DNA of 64,000 nt from Amycolatopsis rifamycinica (GCF_000695625.1 NZ_JMQI01000027.1:157997-221996); one strand, 5' to 3'. Positions 27,254 to 36,875 are shown, counted from the stretch's first letter. Program-made: numbers and translations. Notes: generated by a model not told the origin, from the sequence alone.

Positions 27254-28102
27254 TCAGCCCTTCACGGCGCCGGCCATGCCGGACACCAGCCGTCGTTGGA
27301 CGAGGACGAAGAACACCAGCACCGGGATCGTCATCAGCGTCGAGGACGCCATCACCGCGCCCCAGTCGGTGTCCTCCGGCTTGAAGAACACCAGGATCGC
27401 CTGCGGCAGCGTCTGGTTCTCGGTCTTGGAGACGATGAACGTCTTGGCGAACAAGAAGTCGTTCCACGCGTGGATGAACGCGAGCACGCTCACGGCCACC
27501 AGCCCGGGCGCCACCAGCGGGAACAGGATCTGCCAGGTGAACCGCATCCGGGACGCGCCATCCAGCTTCGCCGCCTCTTCCAGCTCCACCGGCACCGCGG
27601 CGACGAACCCGCGCAGCATCCAGATCGCGAACGGCAGGCTGAACGCCAGGTGCACCAGCACCAGCGAACCCAGCTCGTTGAGGCCCAGCGCCGGCACCGC
27701 GCCGCCGAGCGACCGCATCAGGAAGAACAGCGGGATGGTCAGCGCCTCCACCGGCACCATCTGGGCGACCAGCGTCATCACCAGCAGCACGGTCCGGCCC
27801 TTGAAGGAAAACCGCGTCAGCGCTACCGCCGAAAGGAACGACAGCAGCAGCGACAGCGCCACGACGACCAGCGCCACCAGCAGGCTGTTGACGAAGTACC
27901 GCCCGAAGCCCGACACGGTGAGCACGCGCGAGAAGCTGTCGAACGACGGGTGGAACGTCCACGGTTTCGGGTTCGCCGACTGGATCTCGCCCGCCGGCTT
28001 CACCGCCGACAGCAGCATCCAGTACAGCGGGAAGGCGACGATCCCGGCGATCACGACGGTGACGACTTCGGCGATCAGCCGCCCCGGGCGCTTCACAGCC
28101 AT
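27254..28102 (-). CDS. ABC sugar importer, inner-membrane permease (MalG/LacG type)
   Basis: The protein has 282 residues and six membrane spans. The cytoplasmic EAA loop EEAAKLDGASRMRFTWQILFP is present with the conserved glycine, as needed to contact the ATPase. It overlaps the partner permease by ten bases and ends one base before the hexosaminidase gene starts. No ATPase gene is in the operon; as in other actinomycetes a shared MsiK-type ATPase probably powers it (inference). Confidence 0.94.
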   Translation of the reverse strand: MAVKRPGRLIAEVVTVVIAGIVAFPLYWMLLSAVKPAGEIQSANPKPWTFHPSFDSFSRVLTVSGFGRYFVNSLLVALVVVALSLLLSFLSAVALTRFSFKGRTVLLVMTLVAQMVPVEALTIPLFFLMRSLGGAVPALGLNELGSLVLVHLAFSLPFAIWMLRGFVAAVPVELEEAAKLDGASRMRFTWQILFPLVAPGLVAVSVLAFIHAWNDFLFAKTFIVSKTENQTLPQAILVFFKPEDTDWGAVMASSTLMTIPVLVFFVLVQRRLVSGMAGAVKG

Positions 28103-29040
28103 GCCGCGCTCCGGCGCTGTGTCCGGACGTACAGCCCGGTGACCGACAGCAGCAACAGCGTCATCACGACTCCGATCGCCGAGCCGAGGCCGTACTCCTG
28201 CCCGGCGAAGGCCTGTTGGTAGGCGTAGACGTTGAGCACGAGGTTGCGCCCGGCCACGCCGCCGCCGTTGGTCATCACGTAGATCTGGGTGAACACCTTG
28301 AAGTCCCAGATGATCGACTGGACGGTCGCGATCATCAGCAGCGGCCGCACCATCGGCAGCACGATCGTCCACGTCGTGCGCCACGCCGACGCGCCGTCGA
28401 GCGACGCCGCTTCGAGCACCTCGTCCGGCACCCCCTTGATGCCGGCGTACATCGTGACCAGCACGAACGGGAACGAGCACCAGATCACCTCGGCGGCGAC
28501 CAGCCCGAACGCGCCGAGCGTGCCGAACGTCCACGAGTGGTGCTCGAACGGCAGCCCGAGCCCCGACAGCACCTCGTTGACCAGGCCGAAGTCGGTGTCG
28601 AAGAGGAACAGCCAGACGTAGGAGCCCGCGATCGCCGGTGTCGACCACGCGCCGAGCGCGGCCAGGAACAGCAGCATCCGGGGGAGCGACCGCACGCGCG
28701 AAGCCAGCACCGCGAGCCCGGTGCCGACGACGAGCGAACCGACGACGCAGGCCGCGGCGAACCCGACCGTCTTGCCGAGCACGGTCCAGAACTGCGCCTG
28801 GGACAGCAGGTCGGCGTAGTTCGCGAAGCCGAGGAAGACCAGTGGGGCGTTACCCGCGGCCTGCGGCTGGCCGTAGTCGTAGAACGAGATCAGGACCAGC
28901 TGGTAGATCGGGTAGGCCAGCAGCGCGGCGAGCAGGATCCCGGCCGGGGCGAGGTAGAGCGCGGCGGCCCGGCCGTCCCCCTTCCGCCGCGGCCGCCGCG
29001 CGGGGGCCGTGACGGAAGGGGCTTCCTGGAGCGTCACCAC
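28093..29040 (-). CDS. ABC sugar importer, inner-membrane permease (MalF/LacF type)
   Basis: The protein has 315 residues with about six spans after a basic N-terminus. The EAA motif is EVLEAASLDGASAWRTTWTI. Two consecutive GTG codons (29040 and 29037) overlap or touch the stop of the binding-protein gene, so coupling is tight either way. It pairs with the MalG-type permease. Substrate is inferred from the neighbouring GH20 enzyme: chitobiose or related N-acetylglucosaminides, possibly with an oxidised end. Confidence 0.93.
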   Translation of the reverse strand: MVTLQEAPSVTAPARRPRRKGDGRAAALYLAPAGILLAALLAYPIYQLVLISFYDYGQPQAAGNAPLVFLGFANYADLLSQAQFWTVLGKTVGFAAACVVGSLVVGTGLAVLASRVRSLPRMLLFLAALGAWSTPAIAGSYVWLFLFDTDFGLVNEVLSGLGLPFEHHSWTFGTLGAFGLVAAEVIWCSFPFVLVTMYAGIKGVPDEVLEAASLDGASAWRTTWTIVLPMVRPLLMIATVQSIIWDFKVFTQIYVMTNGGGVAGRNLVLNVYAYQQAFAGQEYGLGSAIGVVMTLLLLSVTGLYVRTQRRSAAWL

Positions 29041-30323
29041 TAGCCGAAGGCCTTGTTCATCGCGGCGGCCGCGTCGGCGAGGGCCGCCGACGGGTCCTTT
29101 CCGCCGGTGGCGATCTGCTGCACGGCCGTCGGCAGCACGTTCTGGCTGTCGATCTTCGACCACGCCGGCGTCGCCGGGACGAACTTCGTGCCCGCCTTGA
29201 GCGTGTCGACGAACGGCTTGAGGAACGGGTCGTTCGCCGCGAGCTTCTGCTGCACACTGCCCAGCGTCGGCAGGTTGCCCATCGCGGTGTACATCTTCTC
29301 CTGGTACTTCGCGCCGCCGAGCAGCTCGACGAACTCCAGCGCCAGGCCGCGGTGCTTGCTCGCCTTGAACACGCCCAGCAGGTTGCCGCCGGCGAACGCG
29401 GGCGCGGTGCTCCCCACCGTCAGGCCCGGGATCGGCACGACGGCGTACTTGCCCTTCACCGCGCCCTGCTCGACGGCCTTGCGGTTGAAGTCGCCGCCGA
29501 TCGTCATCCCGGCCTTGCCGCCGGCGAACGCCGTGACGCTCTGCGTGCCGGTCAGGTTCGCGCACTGCGCGGGCGGGCAGATGTCGTCCTTGAGCAGGTT
29601 CGCGTACTGCGTCACGCCGGCCTTGGCCTGCTCACCGGTGACGGTCGAGGTCCACTTGCCGCCGTTCTGCTGCGCCAGCTCCCCGCCGTTGGCCCAGAGG
29701 AAGGGCAGCATCGCGTAGGTGTACTTGCCGCCGACGGCGATGCCGTAGAGGTCCGGCTTGGCGGCCCGGATGCGGCGGGCGGTGTCGGTCAGCTCGGCCA
29801 GCGTGGCCGGCGGCTTGAGGCCGAGCTCGGTGAAGACGTCGGTGCGGTAGTAGAGCGCGCGGATGCCGGTGTACCACGGCAGGCCGTAGGTCTGGCCGCC
29901 GGACTTCGCCGTGTCCAGCACGGTCGGGATGAGGTCCTTGCCCCCGGGCCACGCCGCGAGGTCGCCGGTCAGGTCGGCCAGCGCCCCGGTGGCCGCGTAG
30001 TTCGAGACGTCGGTGTTGCCGAATTCGGCGACGTCCGGGGCGTTGGCCGGGTCGTTGAAGGCACCGGAGAACTTGTCGGCGCGGCCTTCGACCGGCACCC
30101 ACTGGACGTCGACCTCGACGCCCTGGTGGGCGGCCTTGAACTCGGTGATCGCGTCCTTGACCACGGCCTCCTTCGGCGCGCGATTGGCCTCGTCGAACAG
30201 CCAGACGCGAACGGTGCCGGTCTTGTCGTCCCCGCCGCCGCCCGCGGGCGCGGACTGGGTGGGTGCGCAGCCGGCCAGCAGGACCAGCCCGGCGACGACG
30301 GGCAGGGTGCGGCGCAGTCTCAT
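29040..30323 (-). CDS. ABC sugar importer, solute-binding lipoprotein
   Basis: The protein has 427 residues. The signal peptide MRLRRTLPVVAGLVLLAGCA ends in lipobox LAGC (cysteine 19). The mature part is a typical family-1 extracellular binding protein (VRVWLFDEANRAP, QGVEVDVQWVPVE, PDVAEFGNTD, YGLPWYTGIRALYYR). It delivers oligosaccharides to the two downstream permeases. It follows the lactonase gene after 16 bases. Confidence 0.93.
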   Translation of the reverse strand: MRLRRTLPVVAGLVLLAGCAPTQSAPAGGGGDDKTGTVRVWLFDEANRAPKEAVVKDAITEFKAAHQGVEVDVQWVPVEGRADKFSGAFNDPANAPDVAEFGNTDVSNYAATGALADLTGDLAAWPGGKDLIPTVLDTAKSGGQTYGLPWYTGIRALYYRTDVFTELGLKPPATLAELTDTARRIRAAKPDLYGIAVGGKYTYAMLPFLWANGGELAQQNGGKWTSTVTGEQAKAGVTQYANLLKDDICPPAQCANLTGTQSVTAFAGGKAGMTIGGDFNRKAVEQGAVKGKYAVVPIPGLTVGSTAPAFAGGNLLGVFKASKHRGLALEFVELLGGAKYQEKMYTAMGNLPTLGSVQQKLAANDPFLKPFVDTLKAGTKFVPATPAWSKIDSQNVLPTAVQQIATGGKDPSAALADAAAAMNKAFG

Positions 30324-30339
30324 GGGGAACCTCACGGGA

Positions 30340-31461
30340 TCAGGCGAAGTAGACGGAGTTGACGCTGCCGACGGCCAGTTGGCCGGCGGGGGCGCCGGGC
30401 AGGCCGGTGGCCGGGTCACGCGGCAGCCAGGTGACGGTGCCGGAACGCTGGTTCGAGACGTAGAACCAGCTTTCGGACGGATCGAGGGCCACGTGCCGTG
30501 GCCAGTTACCGCCGGTCGGCACGGTGGAAACCAGCTCCAGGCTGGCGCCGGACGCGGCGAACGTGGCCAACGTGTTCGGACCGCGGACAGTGGCGTAGAC
30601 GAACTTGCCGTCGTTCGACACGATGATCTCGCCCGGGTACTGCTCGCCGGTGCTGCCGGCGGGCACGGCCGGGACGACCGAGAGCGCTTGCAGCCGGCCG
30701 CCCGCCGCGTCCCAGCTCGCCACCGTCACCTCCGCCCGCAGCTCGCCGAGGATGTAGGCGAACTTGCCGGTGCGGTCGAACGCGAGGTGCCGCGGCCCGG
30801 CGCCCGAGGGCAGCTTCAGCTGCTGGTGCAGCGAAAGCTTCCCGGCGGCGAAGCCGTAGACGTACACCGAGTCCGCGCCGAGGTCGACCGCCAGCACCCA
30901 GTGGCCGGTCGGGTCGTTGACGACCTGGTGCGCGTGTGCGTCCCGCTCGGCGCCGTGGTGGGTGACGAGGTCCGTGGCCGGCCCGAACTTGCCGCCGGCC
31001 AGGATCGGCAGCACGACGACGCTGCCCGAGCTGTAGTTGGCGGCCAGCACGTACTTCCCGCTCGAGTGCACGCTGAGGTGCGTCGGTGCCCCGCCCTTCG
31101 ACGAAACCTTGTTGAGCAGCTTCGGGTTAGTGGGGTCCGCGATGCTCAGCGCCGAGACGTACCCGTTCGGGTCGCCTTCGTTGGTGACGTACAGCGTCTT
31201 GCCGTCGGCGCTGCGGGCGAACCACGACGCGTCGGTGATCCCCGCGATGGTGCGCACCGAGGACAGTGCCGCGCCCGAGCGGGTGGCGACGTCGAGGCCG
31301 TGCCCGGCCGCCCCGGTGGTGTAGCTGCCGATGTACACGGTCGTGCCGGCGAAGCAGCCCTTCTCCGTGGTGGCCGCGCCGGCCACCGGCGCGCCGAGCA
31401 CGGTGGCGGCTCCCGCGCCGGCCGCGGCGCCGAGGAACGTGCGACGGGAAAGTCCGGTCAT
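30340..31461 (-). CDS. Exported lactonase-family beta-propeller protein (Tat substrate)
   Basis: A 373-residue protein. The N-terminus SRRTFLGAAAGAG is a twin-arginine signal, so it is exported folded. The body is a seven-blade propeller of the 6-phosphogluconolactonase (YbhE/PgaL) type, with repeats such as GSYTTGAAGHGL, GGAPTHLSVHSSGKYVL, GAGPRHLAFDRTGKFAYI and NWPRHVALDPSESWFYV. Family members open sugar lactones. Outside the cell an attractive substrate is the 1,5-lactone made by C1-oxidising chitin monooxygenases (inference). Confidence 0.88.
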   Translation of the reverse strand: MTGLSRRTFLGAAAGAGAATVLGAPVAGAATTEKGCFAGTTVYIGSYTTGAAGHGLDVATRSGAALSSVRTIAGITDASWFARSADGKTLYVTNEGDPNGYVSALSIADPTNPKLLNKVSSKGGAPTHLSVHSSGKYVLAANYSSGSVVVLPILAGGKFGPATDLVTHHGAERDAHAHQVVNDPTGHWVLAVDLGADSVYVYGFAAGKLSLHQQLKLPSGAGPRHLAFDRTGKFAYILGELRAEVTVASWDAAGGRLQALSVVPAVPAGSTGEQYPGEIIVSNDGKFVYATVRGPNTLATFAASGASLELVSTVPTGGNWPRHVALDPSESWFYVSNQRSGTVTWLPRDPATGLPGAPAGQLAVGSVNSVYFA

Positions 31462-31509
31462 CGTCTTTGTCTCCCAACGGGTTTCGGCGGTGACAGGCTC
31501 CAGTATGGT

Positions 31510-32898
31510 CTAGACCACGGCCATGAGCAATGCCGAAGCCCCGAAACCGGAAAGGGAAAGCACGGTTTCCAGTGCGGTCCAGGACTTGAGCGTCTGCGGC
31601 ACGGTGAGGTTGAAGTACCGTGAAACGATCCAGAAGCCGCCGTCGTTGACGTGCGAGGCGATGATCGAGCCGGCGGAAATCGCCATCACCAGCAGTGCCA
31701 GCTGGATCTGCGAATAGCCGAGCTGGGCCACGGTCGGCGCGATGATCCCGCTCGTGGTCACGATGGCGACGGTCGCCGAACCCTGCGCGATCCGCATGCC
31801 GCAGCTGATGACGTACGCCGCGAGCAGCACCGGCAGCCCGGCGTCGTGCAGCGAATCGGCCACGGCCTTGCCGATCCCGGTCGCCGACAGCACCGCGCCG
31901 AAGAACGCGCCCGCGCCGACGACCAGCAGGATCATCGCGACCGGCCGCAGCGATTTCGCGGCGAGTTCGTTGAGGTCCCTGCCGGTGAACCCGCGCCGCA
32001 GGCCGAGCAGCCAGGACGCGAGCAGCACGGCGACGGTCAGCGCGACCGCGGGGGTGCCGATGAACGCGGCGACGCCGGCGAGCGCGGAGCCCTTCGGCAG
32101 CCAGATGCTGCCGAACGTGCCGGCCAGGATCAGCACCAGCGGCACCGCGATGATCGCGGCGACCAGGCCCAGCGACGGCGGGTTCTCCTCCTTCTCGCCT
32201 TCCTCCTCGGCGAAGACCATGTCCTCGGGCACGTCGACGACGATCCGCTTGCCGATCCACGTCGAGTAGAGGACGCCGCCGACGAGGAACGCGGGGATCC
32301 CGCAGGCCAGGCCCATCAGGATGATCCAGCCGAGCTCGACGTGCAGCAGCCCGGCCGCGGCCACCGGACCGGGGTGCGGCGGCAGGAAGGCGTGCGTGAT
32401 CGACAGGCCGGCCAGCAGCGGCATCGCATACAACACGAGCGACTTGCCGCCCTGCTTCGCGGCGACGTAGACCAGCGGGGCCAGCACGAAGATGCCGATG
32501 TCGAAGAACACCGGGATGCCGAAGACGAACCCGGCGACCCCCATGGCCAGCGGCGCCCGCTTCTCGCCGAACGACCGCAGCAGGGCCCCGGTGAGAACCT
32601 TGGCGCCGCCCGAGCGTTCCAGGATCGAGCCGAGGATCGTGCCGAGGCCGATGATCGCCGTGATGTGCCCGAGGATGCCGCCGAATCCCTTCTCCAGCAG
32701 GGAGTCCGACGCCTTCTGGGCCGAGCCGACGATCGTGCCGACCGGCAGGCCCGCCGCCAGCGCGGTCAGCAGGCCGACGACGATCAGCGCGATGAAGGGT
32801 TCCAGCTTGAGCTTGATGATCAGCACCAGCAGGACGGCGATCGAAACGGCGGCGAGCGTGAGCAGCCCGCCCGTGGTGTGTTGCAGCCAGTGGATCAT
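31510..32898 (-). CDS. GntP-family aldonate/gluconate:H+ symporter
   Basis: The protein has 462 residues with 12-14 spans. GntP hallmarks include GLGTILGSILERSGGA, GFVFGIPVFFDIGIFVLAPL, HAFLPPHPGPVAAAG and the C-terminal ASHVNDGGFWIVSRYFNLTVP. Members import gluconate and related sugar acids. The ATG overlaps the stop of the deacylase gene as ATGA. In this context N-acetylglucosaminate or glucosaminate is a likelier substrate than gluconate, since no gluconate kinase is nearby (inference). Confidence 0.94.
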   Translation of the reverse strand: MIHWLQHTTGGLLTLAAVSIAVLLVLIIKLKLEPFIALIVVGLLTALAAGLPVGTIVGSAQKASDSLLEKGFGGILGHITAIIGLGTILGSILERSGGAKVLTGALLRSFGEKRAPLAMGVAGFVFGIPVFFDIGIFVLAPLVYVAAKQGGKSLVLYAMPLLAGLSITHAFLPPHPGPVAAAGLLHVELGWIILMGLACGIPAFLVGGVLYSTWIGKRIVVDVPEDMVFAEEEGEKEENPPSLGLVAAIIAVPLVLILAGTFGSIWLPKGSALAGVAAFIGTPAVALTVAVLLASWLLGLRRGFTGRDLNELAAKSLRPVAMILLVVGAGAFFGAVLSATGIGKAVADSLHDAGLPVLLAAYVISCGMRIAQGSATVAIVTTSGIIAPTVAQLGYSQIQLALLVMAISAGSIIASHVNDGGFWIVSRYFNLTVPQTLKSWTALETVLSLSGFGASALLMAVV

Positions 32899-34490
32899 CG
32901 GGTTCTCCGGGGGTTGCGCAGGGAGTGTCCGGCGAGGGCGCCGGTGGGACGGCCGTCGTCGAGGGCGGCGACGCCGTTGACGAAGACGTGGGTGAGGCCC
33001 GTGGCGGGTTGCCGCGGGTCTTCGAAGGTGGCGGTGTCGGCGACCGTTTCCGGGTCGAAGAGCACCAGGTCGGCGGCGTACCCGGCGCGCACGAGGCCGC
33101 GGTCGGTCAGCCGCAGCCGCCGCGCGGCCCGCCCGGTCAGGTGGGCGACGCACTCGGCCAGGTCCAGCACGCCCAGTTCGCGGACGTACCGGGCGAGGTA
33201 GCGGGGGAACGTGCCCCACGCGCGGGGGTGCGGCCGCGCGCCGACGAGCAGCCCGTCGCTGCCGCCGGTGTGCGTGCGGTGCCGCATGATCGCCTGGACG
33301 TTCTCCTCGTGCCCGACGTGCATCAGGCACGACGTGCCGAGCCGTTCGTCGAGGAGCGTGTCGAAGTACAGCTTCGCCGGTTCGGTGCCTCGCGTGCGCG
33401 CCGACGCGGCGACGCTGTGCCCGACGAGGTGGGCGTTGTGCTCGTGGCGGACACCGTTGATTTCGATCGCGTCCCAGTCGATCGGGACGCCGTGGGCACC
33501 GTCCGATCCGGACTCTTCGATCTCGGCGCGGATCCGCTCACGTTCGTCCACATCGGACAACCGGGCGAGCGTGGCGTCCAGGCCGCCCTCGGTGGCCCAG
33601 CTCGGCAGCAGCGCCGAAAGGTAGGTCGCGCCCGGCAGGTACGGGTAGGTGTCCAGGGAGATGTCGCAGCCGTCGTCGAGGGCGTCGTCCAGGAGCTTGA
33701 GCAGGTCGGGCGCCTTGCCCTTGTTGACCGAGAAGTTCATCGTCGCGTGGGCCAGGTGCAGGGGGCAGCCCGACCGGCGCGAGACGTCGATCATCTCGGC
33801 GAAGGCTTCCAGCGCGCCCTTGCCGTAGCTGCGGTGGTGCGGGCTGTAGAACCCGCCCAGCTCGCCGACGACCCGGCACAGCTCGACCAGCTCGCTCGTC
33901 TCGGCGTACATCCCGGGCGTGTAGGTGAGGCCGGACGACATCCCCATCGCGCCTTCGCGCAGGCCGGTCGCGACCAGTTCCTTCATGCGGTTCAGCTCGG
34001 CCTCGGTGGCCGGGCGGTCGTCCCAGCCGACGGCGAGCATGCGGACCGTGCCCTGCGGGACGAGGTAGGCGGCGTTGACAGCGATGCCCCGGTCGAGGCG
34101 GTCGAGGTACTCGCCGACCGAGCGCCAGTTCCAGTCGAACCCGGGCGGGTCGTCGTTCCAGCCCGCGAGCTGCTGCCGCAGGGCCTCGAGCACGACGTCG
34201 TCGACCGGCGCGTACGACAGCCCGTCCTGGCCGAGGACCTCGGTCGTGACGCCCTGGGTGATCTTCGCCGGGTGGTCCGGGTTGGCCAGCAGCTGCAGGT
34301 CGGAGTGCGAGTGCATGTCGATGAACCCGGGCGCGAGCACGAGCCCGTCGGCGTCGATCGTCCGGCCGCCGGTGAGCGAGCCCGCGTCGGCGACTTCCGC
34401 GATCTTCCCGCCGCTGATGCCGACGTCGTGGCGGGCGAGCGGGCCGCCGGTGCCGTCGGCGACCAGCGCGTTGCCGATGACGACGTCCAT
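32895..34490 (-). CDS. N-acyl-D-amino-acid deacylase family amidohydrolase; candidate N-acetylglucosaminate deacetylase
   Basis: A 531-residue metal-dependent amidohydrolase. HxH ligands are H60 and H62 in GFIDMHSHSDLQLL. Further ligand regions are PLHLAHATMNF, LMHVGHEEN and HTGGSDGLLVG, and the end has the composite beta domain (GYAADLVLFDPETV). The family removes acyl groups from N-acyl-D-amino acids. 2-Acetamido-2-deoxy-D-gluconate has the same D-configured N-acyl-amino-acid end, so it is a sensible substrate here. It overlaps the PLP enzyme gene by TGATG and the permease gene by ATGA. Confidence 0.92.
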   Translation of the reverse strand: MDVVIGNALVADGTGGPLARHDVGISGGKIAEVADAGSLTGGRTIDADGLVLAPGFIDMHSHSDLQLLANPDHPAKITQGVTTEVLGQDGLSYAPVDDVVLEALRQQLAGWNDDPPGFDWNWRSVGEYLDRLDRGIAVNAAYLVPQGTVRMLAVGWDDRPATEAELNRMKELVATGLREGAMGMSSGLTYTPGMYAETSELVELCRVVGELGGFYSPHHRSYGKGALEAFAEMIDVSRRSGCPLHLAHATMNFSVNKGKAPDLLKLLDDALDDGCDISLDTYPYLPGATYLSALLPSWATEGGLDATLARLSDVDERERIRAEIEESGSDGAHGVPIDWDAIEINGVRHEHNAHLVGHSVAASARTRGTEPAKLYFDTLLDERLGTSCLMHVGHEENVQAIMRHRTHTGGSDGLLVGARPHPRAWGTFPRYLARYVRELGVLDLAECVAHLTGRAARRLRLTDRGLVRAGYAADLVLFDPETVADTATFEDPRQPATGLTHVFVNGVAALDDGRPTGALAGHSLRNPRRTR

Positions 34491-35788
34491 CAGAACCACG
34501 TCCGGACGTAGTCGACGACGGTTTCGCCGTCGGCCGCGGTGACCGGCAGCAGCGGCCACTTGTCGAACACGGTGCACGGGTGGGAGAGGCCGAGCCCGAT
34601 CCAGTCGCCGACCTCGACCGGGGATCCCGGCGGGAGCGCGAGGAAGGCGTGCTGGTCGTTGAGCTTGGTGACGGTGTGGCCTTCGAGGGGTGCGGCGGGC
34701 CCGTCCGGGGGGCGGCGCAGCTGCGGTTCGGGCATGCCTTCGTCGAAGGACGCGTCGCGCTTGCCGATGGTGAGCAGCGCGAGCTCGTCCGACGGCTTCG
34801 ACGTCACCTGCGCCCAGGCCCGGAGTGCGGGCCGGAAGGAGTCGACGCCCTCGATGCGCGGGTGGTCGCCCAGCGGGGAGATCTCGCGGTAGAAGCCGTC
34901 GTCGTGGGTCAGGTAGGCGCCGCTGCGCAGGACCGGCAGCACGTCGAGGCCGTCCGGCCACGGTTTCGTCAGCTCGTTCGCGACCTGGTCGAAGTAGGCG
35001 CTGCCGCCGGCGGTGACGACGATCTGCCCGGCGAGGAGGCCCTTGTCCGCGAACGAGATGGCGAGGTCGCGCAGACCGTCCACGTAGGAGCTGATCTTGG
35101 CCAGGGCCGCTTCGTCGGTGCCGTGGGACAGCGCGCCTTCGTAGCCGCCGGTGCCGCGCAGCCGCAGCACCGGGCTCGCGTGGACCGCCTCGGCGATCGC
35201 CAGCGCGGTCGCGGTGTCGCGGACGCCGGTGCGGCCGCCGTCGGCGCCCAGTTCGACGAGCACGTCCACCGGGCGCTCGGCGCCTTCGAGGGCCGCGGTC
35301 ATCAGCTCGACGCCGCGGACCGAGTCGACCCAGCAGAAGAACTCGAAGCCCGGGTCGGCCGCGAGTTCGGCGGCCAGCCAGCGGAGGGCGGCCGGGTCGA
35401 GGAGCTGGTTGGCCAGCAGGATCCGGGACACGCCGAAGGCGCGGTAGATCCGGAGGTGACCGGCGTTCGCGCAGGTCACGCCCCAGGCGCCGTGCTCGAT
35501 CTGGCGCGCGAACAGCTGCGGGGCCATGGTCGTCTTGCCGTGCGGCGCGAGCACCACACCGCGCTCGGCGCACCACGCGGCCATCGTCCGCAGGTTGTGC
35601 TCGAGCGCTTCTTCGTCGAGGACGACGAAGGGGGCGAAGAACCCGTCGGTGAACAGGTTCAGCCGGCGGTCCGCGGCTTCTTCCAGGGTGAGCCCGGACA
35701 GGGCGGGGGCGGCCGAGCGGAAGCGCCAGTCGATCCGCTCCCGGCGGAGGGCGTCGAGCGCGGCGGGGTCCAGCAGGCAAGGGTTCAT
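34490..35788 (-). CDS. Fold-type III PLP enzyme (D-threonine aldolase / D-serine dehydratase family); candidate D-glucosaminate dehydratase
   Basis: The protein has 432 residues. The PLP lysine is K85 in LAPHGKTTMAPQLF at the start of an alanine-racemase-type barrel. The C-terminal zinc motif HxC (H403, C405 in LSHPCTVFDKW) is that of DSD1-type dehydratases, indicating elimination of ammonia rather than racemisation. Characterised D-glucosaminate dehydratases belong to this family and yield 2-keto-3-deoxygluconate. It is first in the eight-gene chain and divergent from a KDG-kinase-like gene, which suits that product. Confidence 0.88.
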   Translation of the reverse strand: MNPCLLDPAALDALRRERIDWRFRSAAPALSGLTLEEAADRRLNLFTDGFFAPFVVLDEEALEHNLRTMAAWCAERGVVLAPHGKTTMAPQLFARQIEHGAWGVTCANAGHLRIYRAFGVSRILLANQLLDPAALRWLAAELAADPGFEFFCWVDSVRGVELMTAALEGAERPVDVLVELGADGGRTGVRDTATALAIAEAVHASPVLRLRGTGGYEGALSHGTDEAALAKISSYVDGLRDLAISFADKGLLAGQIVVTAGGSAYFDQVANELTKPWPDGLDVLPVLRSGAYLTHDDGFYREISPLGDHPRIEGVDSFRPALRAWAQVTSKPSDELALLTIGKRDASFDEGMPEPQLRRPPDGPAAPLEGHTVTKLNDQHAFLALPPGSPVEVGDWIGLGLSHPCTVFDKWPLLPVTAADGETVVDYVRTWF

Positions 35789-35801
35789 CGGCGGCGACCT
35801 C

Positions 35802-35837
35802 TGTTGCGTATGTTGCAACGACTGTTGCGCATTTTGC
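35802..35837. promoter_or_regulatory. Twin direct repeats TGTTGCG[T/C]AT[G/T]TTGC, candidate IclR operator
   Basis: The two copies start at 35802 and 35823, 21 bases or two helical turns apart. The first also forms GTTGC-N7-GCAAC. They occupy the 112-base gap between the divergent catabolic genes, right where a regulator of both directions would bind. The neighbouring IclR-family gene is the likely protein. Confidence 0.6.
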
Positions 35838-35900
35838 GTGCCATAGGTGTAGCATCCGGGTCGCCACAGGTCAACGGGGTGAAGGGCAGGGAGACGAACA

Positions 35901-36875
35901 GTGACGAGCGGGCCCGAGGTGCTGTGCGTGGGGGAGACGATGGCGCTGTTCGTGCCCGCCGAACCCGGCCCGCCCGAGGAGGTGAAGCGCTGGGTGCGCA
36001 CCATCGGCGGCGCCGAATCGAACGTGGCCTGCAACCTGCCGACGCTGGGGGTGCGCAGCGGCTGGGTGAGCGCGGTCGGGGACGACCCCTTCGGCCGGGC
36101 GATGCTGCGGGAGGTCGCGTCCCACGGCGTCGACGTCAGCGCCTGCTACGTCGACCCGGCGCGCCCGACCGGGCTCTACGTCAAGGAAAGCGGGGCCGGC
36201 GGCAGTCCGGTGCGCTACTACCGGGCCGGCTCGGCCGCGTCCGGGATGGGTCCTTCGCTGCTCGATCGGCTCGACCTCGACGGCGTCCGCGTGCTGCACC
36301 TGTCGGGGATCACGCCCGCGCTGTCGGACAGCTGCCTCGCGCTGGTGCGCGCGCTGCTGGAACTGCCCCGCGGCGACCGGCTGATCTCCTTCGACGTCAA
36401 CCTGCGGCCGTCGCTCTGGACGGGCCGTGATCCCCGCCTGCTCGCGGAGCTGGCCGCGCAGGCGGACATCGTGCTGACCGGCGACGACGAGGCCCGGCAG
36501 GTGTGGGGGACCGGCGACCCGGCGCAGCTGCGGGCGTTGCTGCCGCGACCGCGCACGCTCGTCGTCAAGCACGGCGAACGCGGCGCGACGCTGGTCGAGG
36601 GCGAGCCGCTGTTCGCGCCCGCGCTGCGGGTCGACGTCGTCGAGCCGGTCGGCGCCGGGGACGCGTTCGCCGCCGGGTTCCTCGCCGCGACCCTGCGCGG
36701 CGCCACGCCGCTGGAGCGGCTGCGGCAGGGACACCTGCAGGCCGCCGTCACCCTGCTCACGCACGACGACGTCGGGGTGCCGCTGCCGCGCCCGGTCGTG
36801 GATACCCTGCTGCAGGCCGGCCCGGACGAGTGGCGTTCGGTGCGGCTGACCGGAGAGGGCGTGGTGCGCACATGA
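35901..36875 (+). CDS. kdgK: PfkB-family sugar kinase, probable 2-keto-3-deoxygluconate kinase
   Basis: A 324-residue ribokinase-family protein. The N-terminal VGETMALFVP and GGAESNVACNLPTLGV, the D-x-N-x-R-xx-LW element FDVNLRPSLW, and the ATP-site VEPVGAGDAFAAGFLA with catalytic aspartate are all present. The ETMALF start and DVNLRPSLW block are typical of KDG kinases. It makes 2-keto-3-deoxy-6-phosphogluconate for the Entner-Doudoroff aldolase. GTG start with GGGCAGGGAG upstream. Overlaps the IclR gene by ATGA. Confidence 0.9.
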   Translation: MTSGPEVLCVGETMALFVPAEPGPPEEVKRWVRTIGGAESNVACNLPTLGVRSGWVSAVGDDPFGRAMLREVASHGVDVSACYVDPARPTGLYVKESGAGGSPVRYYRAGSAASGMGPSLLDRLDLDGVRVLHLSGITPALSDSCLALVRALLELPRGDRLISFDVNLRPSLWTGRDPRLLAELAAQADIVLTGDDEARQVWGTGDPAQLRALLPRPRTLVVKHGERGATLVEGEPLFAPALRVDVVEPVGAGDAFAAGFLAATLRGATPLERLRQGHLQAAVTLLTHDDVGVPLPRPVVDTLLQAGPDEWRSVRLTGEGVVRT

